Origin: Chiridota heheva
Taxonomy: Eukaryota > Echinodermata > Holothuroidea > Apodida > Chiridotidae
Reading direction: 5' to 3'
Assembly: GCA_020152595.1 (NCBI GenBank)
Contig: JAIGNY010001472.1
Coordinates: forward strand, 348,501-412,500
Length of the DNA stretch: 64,000 nucleotides
Shown: positions 23,301 through 38,300 of the stretch, one piece after another
Layout of the letters: the number at the start of each line of letters is the position of its first letter
Numbering within the stretch: position 1 is the first letter of the stretch
Made by a program: the position numbers and the translations under genes
Notes under the pieces: generated by a model
Databases searched by the model: none
The model's input: only the letters and a program-made list of their open reading frames with translations
Told to the model about the DNA's origin: nothing

Positions 23301-26300
23301 AGTCAGGCCAGTACTTGAGTAAGCATCAGCAGTCTGGGATCCCCATCACCAGTGCGAAGTGGATAAACTTGAATCTATTCAAAGGAGAGCAGCCAGGTTC
23401 TGTATGGCAGACTACTCTTATAAATCTAGTGTAAAAAACATGCTTCATGAATTAGATTGGCCCCTGCTAAAAACAAGAAGATACAACACCCGGCTACATA
23501 TGCTATATAAAATCAATAACAATCTTGTTGCCATCAATAAATATGAACTTATCCCCACTGTCAGAACTAATACAAGAAATAATCATGACCTTAATTTCCA
23601 GGTTCCCTATGCTAAAAAGAATGTATATAAACACTCATTCTTCCCTCACACACTAAAGGATTGGAATGCTTTACCGTCAGACATTGTACATAGTAATACT
23701 TGTATTGCTAACTAGTTTTTTTTATACTTTTTTTTACTCATGCTTTTTACGCTTGGTTGGCGCTCATGTCCTCTTGAAAGATTTTTGCCGACTAACCAGA
23801 TTCAGATTTAGAGACATGGATGAGGGCCATGAGGGACATAAGATAGAATATATGCCATGTGGTATGCACCAAGGGCTATATGAGGCATGATTATTTGACT
23901 CAGCCTTTTTTTTCTTATTCAACAGGTCATTTGCATATAACTTATTATATGGACTAACAGACTTTCATACATCAGGGACTGTGATAGCTAGGACGAGACT
24001 GGGGTAGGATGCCATGCGGGACATGGGGTGGGATGCCATGCGGGACATGGGGTGGGATGCCATGAGGGACATGGGGTGGGATGCCATGTGGAACAGGGTA
24101 GGATGCCATGTGGAACAGGGTAGGATGCCATGTGGAACAGGGTAGGATGCCATGTGGAACAGGGTAGGATGCCATGTGGAGCAGGGTAGGATGCCATGTG
24201 GAACATGGTAGGATGCCATGTGAAACAGGGTAGGATGCCATGTGGGATATATTATGGAATGCCATGATGGGCATAGGGTGGAATGCCTTGGGATGTCATG
24301 ACATGGGATGTCATGTGGGACATGGAGTGGGATGCCATGTGGGACATGGGGTGGGATGCCATGTGGGACATGGGGTGGGATGCTATGAGTAACACAGTGT
24401 GACATAGGTTAGGATGCCACCATAGGATAGGAGGCTATGTGGGACAAGGTAGGGGGGACATGGGATGTGATGCCATGTGGGACATCAAGTAGGATGTCAC
24501 CAATAGTAGGATGATTGGGAGGGATACCACGCGGAAGATATGGTGGAATCCAAGGTGGGACATCAGGTGGGATGCTGTGATGAAGTCTGCTGTACACAAA
24601 AAAGATCTCTAGAAAGCACACATGACAATGTTACAATTTCCTCTCAAAAATCTATTTTAAGTTATCTCACAACCCTTATACCTCTCTCTATCAACCTTCA
24701 CTCTCCAGTTCCTTCTTACTCACTCACTGCCTGAGTTTTTCAATCTCCACAACCTCTACCATCTAATCAATAATAATACTGTATAAAACTCCTTTATCAA
24801 ATCCTGCTTTAACTAAGGCAGGATGGCCACCTAGTATAAGGGGTTTAAAGTCTTACTATCGAATTCTACTTTGACTCCCAGCTTTCACTGTAAGGAAATT
24901 GTATAAGTAGATCCATTCCCAATAGTAAGCATACTCATCACAGGACAGAAAAGCTATTACCCAGCTGTCTATACTGTACATGGACAAGTCGGCGACCTTA
25001 GGGGAAGCTTTACAACATCCCCCTCCCCAGATAAGACTGTGTCAGTCTTTAAGCTACATGTTAAAATTTATGTCCAATATACGACCCATTATGTTTACCA
25101 CTGACTTAAATACAAACAATTATCACTTTTACTTAGGTATATCTTGATCCAGTACAGAATCTTATATAAAGAACATTTTATACTTCATGGTGGTGTTTGT
25201 GTAATCAGTGCAATATTTGAAACCTCAATTTATAGTTTACATAATTTAGTAATACTTAAAACCAAAACCGTATGCAAAGTTATTCAAAACAGCTCATTCT
25301 AATAATCTTTAAGGATGTATGATGGGGCTATTTTACTTCTTCAATGTAACAGTATAAACTTTTCCTGTCACCATCTCCAAATCTGTTTTTCACTTATTTC
25401 TTTCTTATCATGTGTCCTGTCCATACATTTTAACAACTTATCCCGATCCACTTAAGCCTCAGCATTTCCATTTAAGCTACCTTTCTTGTATTCTATATCA
25501 AAGTTCATCTGTTGTACAGCTAGCCACCATCTTAGTGGCCTATTATCTGCACCTTTATTTGCTTCTAACTACTTCAATGCCCTGTGGTCAGTCAGAATTT
25601 TGTTTTATTGGTTACATGTATTTTAACCCTACCCCTCCTAATAACAGTTTTAAAGGATTAGTTTAGTGGTCAAGCAAATCCATCTCATATGACAGAGAAC
25701 TTTACAAGAAACAAAATGAGAAGAAAGCATTCAAGATCTTATTTTTAAGAGATATTAAGGGATTAGTTCAGTGCTCAAGCATATCCATCTTATATGAAAG
25801 GCTACTTCAGAAGAAACAAAATGGAGAAGAAAGCATATCTCTCTGTGTATTCAATTTTATTTTGTGGCTTAAAATCCTTTGGATTCTGTATATCAAGAGA
25901 GTATTATAACAGAACCTTGTAAGGTAATTATAATAATTTATCACTTGAAGAAAGTTTAAGGAAAAAAAATTTAAATAGTGAACAGTAAATACTGCATGGT
26001 TGGCATACCCAAGCTAATTGACACCCATATCATATGATTCAGCCAATTATAAAAATGCCATCTCACACCAAGTCCCACATGGGATCCCATGTCCCATATG
26101 GCATTTCTCATCATGTCCCACATGACACCCCATCCCATCCCTTGTCCTACAATAGAATACAAGTCTGTTTGTTTATTTTTTTGTTTTATTGATTAAATTC
26201 CACAGTTCACTCTTTTTTTTACTGTATATAGTTCCTCACAAGATTAATTATGTCAAAATGAGTTGAGCAATAAATAGCTAGAGGTTGTGTATTCAAAATT

Positions 26301-29300
26301 CTATTTGATATATGTTTTAACCTTTGTTTCACAGAAAGTCACCTCTCACGTGTGATTACTTGTGTGACACCTCCAGAGGTGAATTGTCATCATCGATCTG
26401 TTGCTGGTAAACATTTCCTGAGCATCAAAGGTAAAACGATACAATTTGTTTGTTCCTTCAGCATGAGTAGCAATGTCAGTAAACGGAACAGATAGTGTAG
26501 CCTTTATCACATTGTAGCCTCCACTACTCCTCCTGTATGTGATACAGTATGTGGTAGATTACCCGTATCACGTGGGAGTCAAACCCCAGGCCCCCATAAT
26601 GCCTGTTTACTGTTGTAAGCAACAGTAAACAGATGCTTACTGTTTAATAAACAGTTAAATTTGAAGTTAAATCAGTATAGGCAGGACTTGAGGACAAGAG
26701 GGCACCCCCCACACACACTTTTTCTGAATTTGTATCTTTTGTATGGTAATTTTTTTTGCATTTTAGCATGATTACCCCCCCCCCCCCCCTCCCCACACTT
26801 ACACACACACACACACTTTTGGTAGGTAAATCCCGCCCATGTCGATCAGTCTTTATATATAAATAAATCGTTTCCATTTTTTCACAATAGTTTATTAAAC
26901 GGTGTACCATACCAAAGCTCGGTGTTTAAAACATGCTAAGAAACAATTCATAAAATATATGCTGTATATTCTTCTGATAAAAATCACAGAATTTGTAAAT
27001 TAACAACAAAATATGAATCACATATTGATTTAAACAAAAGCAAAATTGCAGCAGACTGCAGCAACTATTTTTCTTTATAACAGCAAAAGATCTATGTTTT
27101 ACCTAAATCCTACGATAGATTCTCAGAGAATTTTACGTTGGAAATAAACAAATGATTAATTAAAGTGTAAATTTTTTAAGATGTCACTCTTCGCTGCAGA
27201 AACTTTATATACTGTTACATATGTATACTGTTACACATATATACTTTACCCAAGCTAATGGATATTCCTTTTTGAATAAAAAGATATTTGTGTTGAAGTT
27301 ATTCCAGATACTTATGGAAAAATCCTTCTCAAACTGAATTTTGTGTATGCAACATCTTAATTTTATGAGCTATTATCGATCTGATGTGATAAAAGTCTTT
27401 AATCTTGTACCCCTCTTCTTTTTGTTTGATTATTGGAAATCAATCAACTGCATTTATCAGTATTTTATTTATTGTGAGGATTTATATGTACAACCAGTAG
27501 TGGCATAGCCAGAGCTGGGTGGAGGGGGAAAGAAGAGGAGGGGGGAGGGAAGGGGGCAGGGGGCCATGGTCCCCATTCCACTCCAAAAATCAATAAATTA
27601 CAACATCAAAAAAAAGATTACACATCAAAAAAATTATGAGACCCATTACCCGTAACGTCTATGCCTGTTACAGTTCTATTACAGTTGTTGACTCATTTCA
27701 ATGAGCAATTCAGCATATAAACCCACGAGCTTTTAGAAACTATTTATAATACACACTTTTAGACTGTGTGACACATATCGCACAGACAGTAACCCCTCCC
27801 CCACTCCAAATTTTTTTTTTAAATCCTTGCTTATGCCAGTACCTTCATGTCCCGTAGCTTTCTGGAACTTCACCCCTTACAAAAACACCACACGATTTGG
27901 CTTCAAGTTTAACGCATTTCATATCTCTCAAATGCGCAATTTCTCAGAGCTTCCGGGGTGATTTGCCCCCTGGACTCCCACTGGGGCTTCACGCCTAGAC
28001 CCCATCAGGGCCCTTGGGTGGGCTGTAATCCCACGCCTTAGGGCTTTGATCTACACGCAAAGCAATGTTGCCTTACGGTGACATATTTCCCGTTACGCCC
28101 ATTAAAAATACCTCTTGCCGCTCATGGTTGGCCTCCCAAACAAAAAGCCAGTGTGTACAACCAGTTTTCTTCTTGGCTCAATCTTAGATCGCAGTCGGAC
28201 TGTCAAAACTGTGTACATACAGTGCGTTGACTAATTCTATATCACCATCAGTACCCTTAATTAAATTTGATAGATGCTATATAGTATTTACATTTAGCAT
28301 TCTTCCCCATAGACATCATGATGGGGCGCTGGTTTAGCCATAGCTACCCCAGATAAAACAGCCCCACGCCGCCACTGTTTTCAGAAATTTCTTCTTACCT
28401 TTTTCCTACCTCTGATATAATCTAATCTCTCTGGCACAATTTGACCTTTGCTGTGGGGGTGCCATTAAACCTCACTAAACAAACATAAAAACAAATGATG
28501 AAAATGCCTTATCCAGTTACTGCAGTTGTTGGTAAAATGTCTTTTTATTCAATAAAAAATTAGAGAGCTCCGTTCATTATGAAGTTCCATTTGTAAAATT
28601 GTATGAAGTAAGAATTTTATAACCAAGTATGTGATTTAAAATTGGGTTTATTTTATTTGTAGATAAATAATCTTGTCGCTTATTATAAAGAGGTTATACT
28701 GCAGTTTTTGTTGATAACTTATGTTTAAGGTATTAATATACTGTATGCGTTCTCTATATGTTGTACCTCGATCATTGCATGCGTGATGTATTTGTATTAT
28801 TATGGGCCAGAGGTCTAAGCTTATAAAAGAACTAATATAATTCAGTTTTCTGAGGGTTTATTAATTGATTTTACCCTTCAGTTGCCAACAGTTTGATGAC
28901 TACTATTGTGCTGAAAGAAGTCCAAGTATTTGCTAACAAGAACGATCTTCTGCATGCTAATATGAGATACCTGGAGCCAACTACCCACACTGCTGAACAG
29001 TAAGTAAAGCATTCAAGATGTCTGTACATATAGAGACAAGATTAGACTAATCGCTTTAACATCTTTTTAGAAAACATCATAGTCAGAAATCTTTCATCAA
29101 AGTCAATCAAACCTTCACCATTTTACAGCACTCTAAAATCTCAGGCATATTGTATCTTTTATCGAAAATTTTATTTTTAAATGTCTATCATATTTTTTTT
29201 GAGTTGGTGCATCAAATTTTGGCAACATGTTTTTGAGTCTTGCATCCAATAAAATTGTAGAAGGAATAAATTTCCCCATCATTTTCAGTGATGTACAATT

Positions 29301-32300
29301 TAGGAAGAGATTTGGTGTCGCTGTCATCGTCGCCCGTCGGCGTTCGGTAAAGTTTTGAATAAAGATTTAGTTAAAGTTGTTATGACTTAAGCTACGAATG
29401 CTGTACATTCATGTGACTTGGCATAGGGGTAGAGGACTTGGGTACTGAACAAATGAGCTTGATTGGAGCTCGTGTGTGCATATTAATTAGCTTATTTGCA
29501 TAATAATGAAAATATTTGTTAGGTCAAAGTTTTGGTTACAGTTTTTGGTTGAAGTTTTTATAACTTAAGTTATGAATGGTGTACATTCATGTAACTTGGC
29601 ATAGGGAAACTGTTCAAGTGAGCATGATTAGGGATTGTGTGCATACTAATTAGCTTATTTGCATAACAATGAAAAAATTTGTATCTATGATATCTCTTAA
29701 ATTAAAGTGGATGTGGTGATTTTGTTTTACACAAATGATCATATATGTGAACACCATTGTCTACACTCAATGGTGAGGTGTAGCATGAATATTAAGTAAG
29801 TTATTTGCATAACAATAGACTTGCATACAAAATATTTAACCTGAGATAATAACTTGCTATTTGGTTCAGTGTTGGAGGGCATTGGTACTGCTCAGTTGAG
29901 CATGGTTAGGGGATTGTGTGTGCCTAATAATCAGACTATTTGCTTAGCAATGAAAATATTTGTATATGTGATATCTCTTGAATTGAAGTGGGTATGATGA
30001 TTTTGCTTAAACAAATGATCATACAGTATATGTGAATAGTGTTGTTCACACTTAATGGTGAGGTATAGTGTGCATTTGCTGCAATATGTTTGACCTGAGA
30101 TCATAAGTTTATGGCCTATGACTGACTAACTTCACATTTCTAGTTACTGACATTCCTGACATGAAAAGCAATCAAAAATGTTTGTCTTGCCATGAATTAA
30201 GAAGCAAATAGAAGTATCCTTGATAGAGGATAATAGTGTGCATTTTATAAAGAATGTTAAATTTATGATCTATAAATAGGTTTGTCTTGCCATGAATTAA
30301 GAAGCAAATAAACAATAAGCAGAATGTGGGGTAGAAGATGACTTGATAAAGTAGCTATTATAAGGACAATTGCTCACTATGCTATCATTCTGTGTTCTGT
30401 ATCCATGTAAGGTATTTCATTTATGAGGTTAAGATTATTAAGTTAAAAAAAACCATCAAATCTAAAAAAACAACCAAAAAAACCAAACAGCAAAGCTAGG
30501 GGTCTAGCTTATTGCGATGGACTGGTATGTGTCCTATGCAAGGAGAGTCTTTGTTTCTCATCCGCTTGTACCACAGAATCCGGGAATAAGCACCAAACTC
30601 ATTGGCCTTCCATCACCTGGGAAAGGATTTGACTTAACTTTACTCATTTCAAGTTATGATGGGTTGCCCTTTTTATTGCCCCTGCAAAAATTCATACCAA
30701 GGATCTTATAACCATAATAAGTATCAAGTAGTTAATTGCTTCAGGATTTAAATTATCCTTCGATTCCTACTAGTCTATGATAGTATTATACTGACTAGTG
30801 GTCACTCTTTGTTTTCAGGTTGATCAGCCTGGTTGAGCAAGTGACCATTAAGGTACCCCCTGGCCCAGCTTGGTCAGCTTCCGCTTGTCCTTTGTCCGAT
30901 GGAGGAGTATGCCTTTCTGTGCCAAGTTGACACTCAGATGACACAAGTAGGCTCAGGCGGGATACAGGTAATAAGATGCTTTTAAAATTTACATCAAAAG
31001 TTAAATGGAGATTCAGAGAATGGATCTTAAAAACAAATTTTGAGAAATTTTAATGCACAGCTTCTGACTTTTACAGAAGTTTTTAAAATTGTTTTACATT
31101 TTTTTCTTCAGAAAGTGAAGATCCCCTTACTATTTGCTCTAACCTATCAAACTGGACTAGAAATAATGTCACCATCTATGAGGGCGCAATACCATCTACC
31201 GAAGCTGAGACTGCAGTTTCCTTCTTTTGTGATGTTTGCGGAATGCTCCTCTCCTGTCTGTTTGGGTGACAGGTGAATTATTTCAGTGTTCTTAATTTTG
31301 ATTGGCTGAATTACTTTTTGGATTTTTTCTATAAACAAATGAAGCAAAGTTACTAGTAGGCAAGAGGCTCTGCCCAATAGAGGCTCCATATATCATTGAT
31401 GATTGCTAATTTCAGCAATTTTGAAATGAAATAAACAAACTTTGGTACAGTAATCATGTCGTGAATTTTTCGGTTTTTTTTCTTCAAATTTAACAAAATT
31501 ATAAACATGTATTAGTGTAGTGGTTAAGCAGGTGTATCTTATATGAAATAGAACTTTAATAGAAATAAAAGGATGAAGAGAGTACTTCAATATCTTATTC
31601 CGCTTAGGAGATATGCAAGTTGAAAGCTGGTTAAAAAACTTTAAGTCTTATATGTGTAGATGTGACTGATGTAGTAAGTCTACTATGGGAGATTGGAGCC
31701 CTCATCCTCACATTCTTCAAGGATTGGTTCAGGGGTCAAGCATGTCCATTTTATATGAAAGAGGACTTCAAAAGAAACAAAATGGTGCAGAAAGCATTCA
31801 AATATCTTATTCCAAAAAGGAGGTGTTCAAGTTTAAAGCTCTGTCTTATCTGTGTAGAAATGACTGGTGTAGTAAGTCTACTCTTGCAGTTGGCATCTTC
31901 ATCCTCACATTCTTAGTATTGTTAATGTTTTTTTAAAGAAAGTTTATATAATTTGTTTACTATTTAAATTATTTTTCCTTAAACTTTCTTCAGGTGGTAC
32001 ATTATAAATAACCTTGATTCAGTTTTACTACTTTTCTGACATATCCCGTGGTTTTTAAGCCTCAAAATATCAGGATGAAATATGATAAAATACATATCAA
32101 CTTTAAGGATTCTGTGGCTATGACATCACAACTAGTCTGATTTCAGTTGTTCCTACACAAATGATACCAAACTTTAAACTTAGATATCTTCTTAACGGAA
32201 TAAGATTTTTGAATGCTTTCTTCACCATTTTGTTTGAAGAAAGTGTTCAAAATCTTATTCCGTTAAGGAGAGCTTCAAGTTTAAAGCTCCCGTCTTATCT

Positions 32301-35300
32301 GTGTAGAAATGACAGGTGTAGTAAGTCTACTATGGAAAGTTAGCGTCTTCATCCTCATATTCTTAGCATTGTTAATGTATTTTAAACAAAGTTTATCTAA
32401 TTTTTTTATTATTTCAATTATTTGTCCTCAAACTTTCTTCAGGTAGTGTATTATGATTAATAAACACTCTTCCTAGATTCAGTTTTACTACTTTTTTGAC
32501 ATCTTCCATAGATTTTAAGCTACAAAATTGCAGGACAAAATATGATAGAATGCATAAAGACTTTGAGGAATCTGAGGCTATGACATCACAACTAGTCTGA
32601 TCAGTTGTTTCTGCACAAAGTTTAAACTTAGATATCTCCTCAACAGAATAAGATATTTAAATGCTTTCTTCACTTTTTTGTTTCTTTTGAAGTCCTCTTT
32701 CATATAAGACAAACTTGCTTGACCACAGAACTTATCTTTAAATGCCACAATTGTTTTATACCATTCTTTATACTGCTTTTTTATCTTTCTTTCTTACCGT
32801 GTAGTTACCGTGACTTTAGTGTTAGCCTATTAATATAACAGTTCTGCAAAAATTTAGGATCTAACTTTTTTTTTTTGATATCTGGATCAGAACCTGGTAA
32901 CAGTAACGCGTGCCGGATTCTGATTTTTTGCTACCCGACTCAGGCCTATAACTTTGATATGAATGTTCAAATCAACCATAATCACTTTTCAATGACACAA
33001 ATGTCAAGTGTCTCAAATTTTCATGAATTAATGAAAACGCCCTCACTTTTTGACCAAGAGTCCTATTTAAAGGTCTAACGAGTAGACATTACATGATATG
33101 TTTTAATTTTTTTATAACATTTAAATTAAGTAGAAATTTTAATAAAAAAATTAAATAATTTATAATTACTTAAAATAAATTTAGATGTGCGTGCATTCTT
33201 ATTATTTTTGTATCGTTTATTATGGATAACAGGATTCAATGATATCGAATTTCCTTTTATTTTTATTGTATGTAAAAAGCATGGAGCACCACATTTTATG
33301 GGTTTATTTGTCAACCTCGTTGTTGTAGTCATTAGGGAGCTTTAGATTTCACGATGCGAACTTTGCTACAACGAAATGACGTCACGTTCGACGTTCTGCG
33401 CATGCAAATACTTCACCTTCTCTTTATCCCTGAAAATCTACACTGGGTGTCAGGGTATTTTCACGTGCTGAAAACGGCAACTTGGAATAGCGTGTGACGT
33501 CATGTGTTATCATACCAATCTGCATTTTAAACATAATTGAGCAATTGCTAGTTTCTTTGCTCATCAAATGAAAATTTGACTCAAATTTTGTCTTTGTTAT
33601 TTTGAAAATTAAAGTTAAAAGAAAATAATTATGAAGTATTTGCATTTTCATCGGCGCTCAGATATTTTACGTTGTACCGGTACATCTCGGGAATTTTTAC
33701 ATATGTTTATCATATAACGTATAAACTTCGGGCTACTTCGAAGTTGATCCAATCAAAGTGGGTGACTTTTCCTTTTGCTTCACAAACTCGATGAAGGTTT
33801 GCCATTCTTCCAAAAGCAATTATATTTGGAGCGTCATCTGCTACGATTGAACATCGCTACTTAGATATGTAACCGAGCGTAATCACATGACAGTCATTTT
33901 CCCCGTTGTGAAAATCTAAAGCGCAAAACCAACAGGACGGGGAAGTCAGTACACGACGTACGCTGTCGGTTAACTTCCCCGTCTCACTACTCCACGTCGT
34001 GAAATCTAAAGCTTCTATTGTCACTGTCATTACAACTGTACCTCTTTTGCTTTGCTTTGCTACCTCAGCTTCTCTGTGACTTATACCATTCAAAACAACC
34101 TTCAAGATTTTCTTGGTATAACGCTTGTGTGGATACCTAGTATCCCATCATCCCTTTCAACTGAAGGTACCGTGGGTAAAGTTGATTGTGTCCCATGGTG
34201 CATTTGTGAATCTGTCTTGAATTAACATTGGTAACATGTGAAAAGCGCTCTTAAACATCTTAGTAAATTGTGATTTAAGCTTTATTTTGACTAATGGGAG
34301 GGGGAGAGTAGCTTTAAAAGGTGGGGGAGCGGACTTGCCCCCTAAAAACATTTTGCTCTGTTTGCTGCTCAAATAGAGATTGGGTCTTTAAAAACGTCAC
34401 CAGATTTCTTTGCCTCCCATATTTTGTTTTTCTGCTGAAAGTTTTTTGTGCCTCTCCACCTTCTTTTTTCCAGTTAGGTGTAATGTTTCCCTAGTTCTGT
34501 AATATTTTGGATTCTAAAGACAAAGTGTTTACATATGAGTGTAACCTTCATGTTGTTTAGGACATAAACGCTGCATGGTCAAAGGTTGAATTTTGTTAGC
34601 CGTGTGATGATTCAGGATTGAGAGTTTTTTCTAATTTGCATTTCAACCAATGATACATTGAGGATTGCTGTAGTCAGATAATTGAAAGTTAATGGTGAAT
34701 GAAGCCTGAAATATTGAAGCCTGAAATAAGAGTTTTAGAGCAAATGTTCTTGATTCAAGAAACAAATCAGGATTCACTCTCATGTCAAAGTTATTCTTAT
34801 TTAAAGCCGACACATGTTATTTTGTTCAATTCTGTATTGAAATTTATTCCAAAATGATGTGACGCAAAGTTTTAAAAGCATGTTTTGATAACTTCCTGTG
34901 TACAAAAAAATTTCCTTTACCCTTACCAAAGAAAAACAATTTTTCATAAGCAACAAAACTTGAGATTCCGACATTCTAACATCCTGCTGGGTTGATGACA
35001 TCACTCTCGGCATTTTTTTAAATGAAAATGGTTGGCTTCCATAGCAGTAGCATTTAAGTTTTTAATAATTACAAAAATGATGTGACGCAAAGTTTTAAAA
35101 GCATGTTTTGATAACTTCCTGTGTACAAAAAAATTTCCTTTACCCTTACAAAAGAAAAACAACTTTTCATAAGCAACAAAACTTGAGATTCCGACATTCT
35201 AACATCCTGCTGGGTTGATGACATCACTCTCGGCATTTTTTTAAATGAAAATGGTTGGCTTCCATAGCAGTAGCATTTAAGTTTTTAATAATTACAAAAA

Positions 35301-38300
35301 ATATCTTAGACTGCTTTGAAAGGTACAAAACTTAGTCAGAAATTTTATTTGTAATTTGATCATATGACATAAGGGTTATGTTAGACTTTGTCTCCTTCAT
35401 GCATCTTTTGATATGTCTTTAGTACTAATGCCAAGAAACAATGTGAGCATGTGCATTTGGAGATATATGTGTTGTTTCTTTTTGTTTTAAACTGCAATTA
35501 CAACACCCAATTACTTCATTATATGGAGAAGCAAAATGCTTTTAATGATCTTAAAAGAAACGTGTACAATATGTAGAAAAAAGCACGAAAAGAAATTACT
35601 GAGTATTTGCAGGTCAAATGCTGGTCATAACAAATCAATAATTTTTTTGTTAATAATTGTGTATTATCACAAGTGAATTTATTAGTAGAGGGTTAGTGGT
35701 TCCTGCAAAAAAATGGATACTACGTCATTTACTTATATTTTGCAAAAAGGGTATAAAATAGCTGTGGGTATCAGAAATACTGAGCCAAAGTGAAATTAGT
35801 TTTAAGAAGGAGAAAATAAAAAACGAGAAAATTGTGGAGATTGAAGCTTTAGGTAGTTGAGAGAAAACAAATATTGTGGAACTTTCTACACTTCTGATGT
35901 GAACCTTAGGACTAGTATATCCCTTGTAGAAATATTTCTCTGTCAGAAACAGTAAAAGAAATCAATAGTCATAAAACGGTCAGAAATTTGAACGTTTTCT
36001 GACTTTTCTGACTGTTTCTGACACTTGTAAAAAGAGCGAGAAAAACCTGAATATGAGATGATCTTGCATATTCTGACCATTTCTGACAGTCTCTGGCAGG
36101 CTGTCTTGGACCAATTTTGTTTCACTTTTTCTGACCATTTCTCTTTAATCTCTGACCATTTCTGTTCAATCTCTGACTCTAGGTCAGAAAAAGTGATCTT
36201 CTGATTCATATCTGATCACTATCTGACACTCTGCTAACTTTGTTCTGACTTTCATTTCTACAAGGGAACTTTTAAGTGGAAAAAGATATCAACATGATTT
36301 TTACACCAAATTGTTTCTTTAATAGTCCTCTATCATATATATCGAAATTCATGCAAATATTCCTTTAAAACATTACCTAAATAGAAGGGATTGCAAGGAA
36401 GCACTGGGTGTCTTGTTAACCACAGTGTGTTGTTAGACTGCAAACAGTAGATCTGTAGAACCGAGAGCTTCATTTCCAAATCAAATCAATATAAGTTTAT
36501 TAACCACCAATTAAGAAGCTTGTGTAATATACTTGTATTAACAGCCTGTCATGCATGATATTCCCAGACTGCTTGTGAATAACATTCCCCCTGCTAACAA
36601 GTAGAGCTGTGAACGTTTAGGGATTTTAGTAAACGTGTACACGCCAAAAAAAGCGAGCGTGTATCGTGTACACGAGTTTAGTACTGTTATTTTCGGAAAT
36701 ACACCAAAATTGCTCCAACACTACGAGGCGAATTTAAAAAATCGCGCAACTAGTATGGCAAAAGTACTGACTGCATTGCCCAAATAGACGCTGAGTTTTG
36801 CTTTCCAAATCATAAAAAGTTTACTTCTACAGTACAAATCATCATTTTTATGGAAAATATGCATGGAAATTCAGTTTAGAAAGAACAGATAACTTCCTTT
36901 CAATGTCATTTAAACTCAACATCGCGTAACTTGTTTGTCCTATTCGCTACAGCTTTCAAAGTTCTGTGAAAATCTTGCATACTGAGGCCTATAATATACC
37001 TCGCCGTAAAACATTTCAAAACTACGCCACCACCACCAGGAAATTCTGAAGTGTCAGTCCTCTCGAAAAAATGGCCGCCATCTTTGCGAAGCATGCAGAA
37101 TTTCAGCTTTGTTAAAACCTTTTTCTGTTTATTTATTATGCAATATTTTTTCTTTCTTGCAAAATTTATTTGACTTATCAGGTAATATTTACATGTAAAT
37201 GTACTGATTGTCACGATTCAAGTGTTTTTTGGTCGATGAAACGGGCCTTGATTGCGTGGGATTTAAAGCCTTATAGCCTACATTAGGCTCCTTGTTAGTT
37301 TCACTGTTTACTGCTGCACATTCGCGGTGCATTTTACAAGTTAGATTACTCAGATTTCGTCGAAATTAAAGTGCATAATATTCCCATTCATTGGTGATTA
37401 CTGCGCATTTGTGATTCGCACATTTAAAAAAGATTATGCTAATCGGGTTTACAGTTTGTAAAAAATCATTGATTGGAATTTTGTCAGCCGAATGTGTGTG
37501 TGATTTGAATCATGAATATTGATTTTCAACGGCAAGACACGTACACTAAGCCTATAATGTATGAAAAACGATTACTCGCAATGAAGTATTTAGTAAACGT
37601 TTACAAGATTTGCGAGCGTGTAGCGAGTACACGCTAAACGGTCACAGCTCTACTAACAAGTAATTGATAGATTCTTACTTAAACTGACAGAAATATGCAT
37701 CTTTTAAAATTATTGATATCTAATAATAATGCTCGTCCTAAATAGTTTGGAAAATTTGCTCTAACAATCTGTTGTGGCTATTCATGATTTAATACTTTAG
37801 AAGGTTAACCTCTTGATGGGGGAAAGGGGAGAGGGGAGTGATGGGAGAATTTACATATGAATAATTTCCCCTGCTGACATCTTAGATTCTTTCTTAAAGC
37901 TTGTAAGATAACATGATATGAGACAGAAATTTGCATATTTACAATGACTAATATCTAAGGTTATTTAATTAATGAATATGCATAATTAGTGATACCACAC
38001 AATGCACGCATTAATGAATATGCTTAATTAGTAATACCACACAATGCACATTATAGTAGCATCATAAACATACTTTGATTGTATTGCTGAAGCTGAGAGA
38101 AACACTTATGATCTATTTTAAAAATAACAATAAAGCTGGTATTAGACATTTTGGACAGTTTGCTCTCAGGCTAGAGCTATTCAGAATTGAAGCTGTATAA
38201 TACTTTTAGGAATGAAACACACTCTTCATACTGATCCTAAATGTAATTTTGCTAGCTTATTCCAGCATTAAATGGATGCCGAAAAATTCTTTGATACCAC

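Noticed and set aside
23965..24405. 146-codon minus-strand open frame with MASYPVPHGI repeats
   Set aside because: A translation of the 22-24 bp minisatellite; absence of stops follows from the repeat unit.
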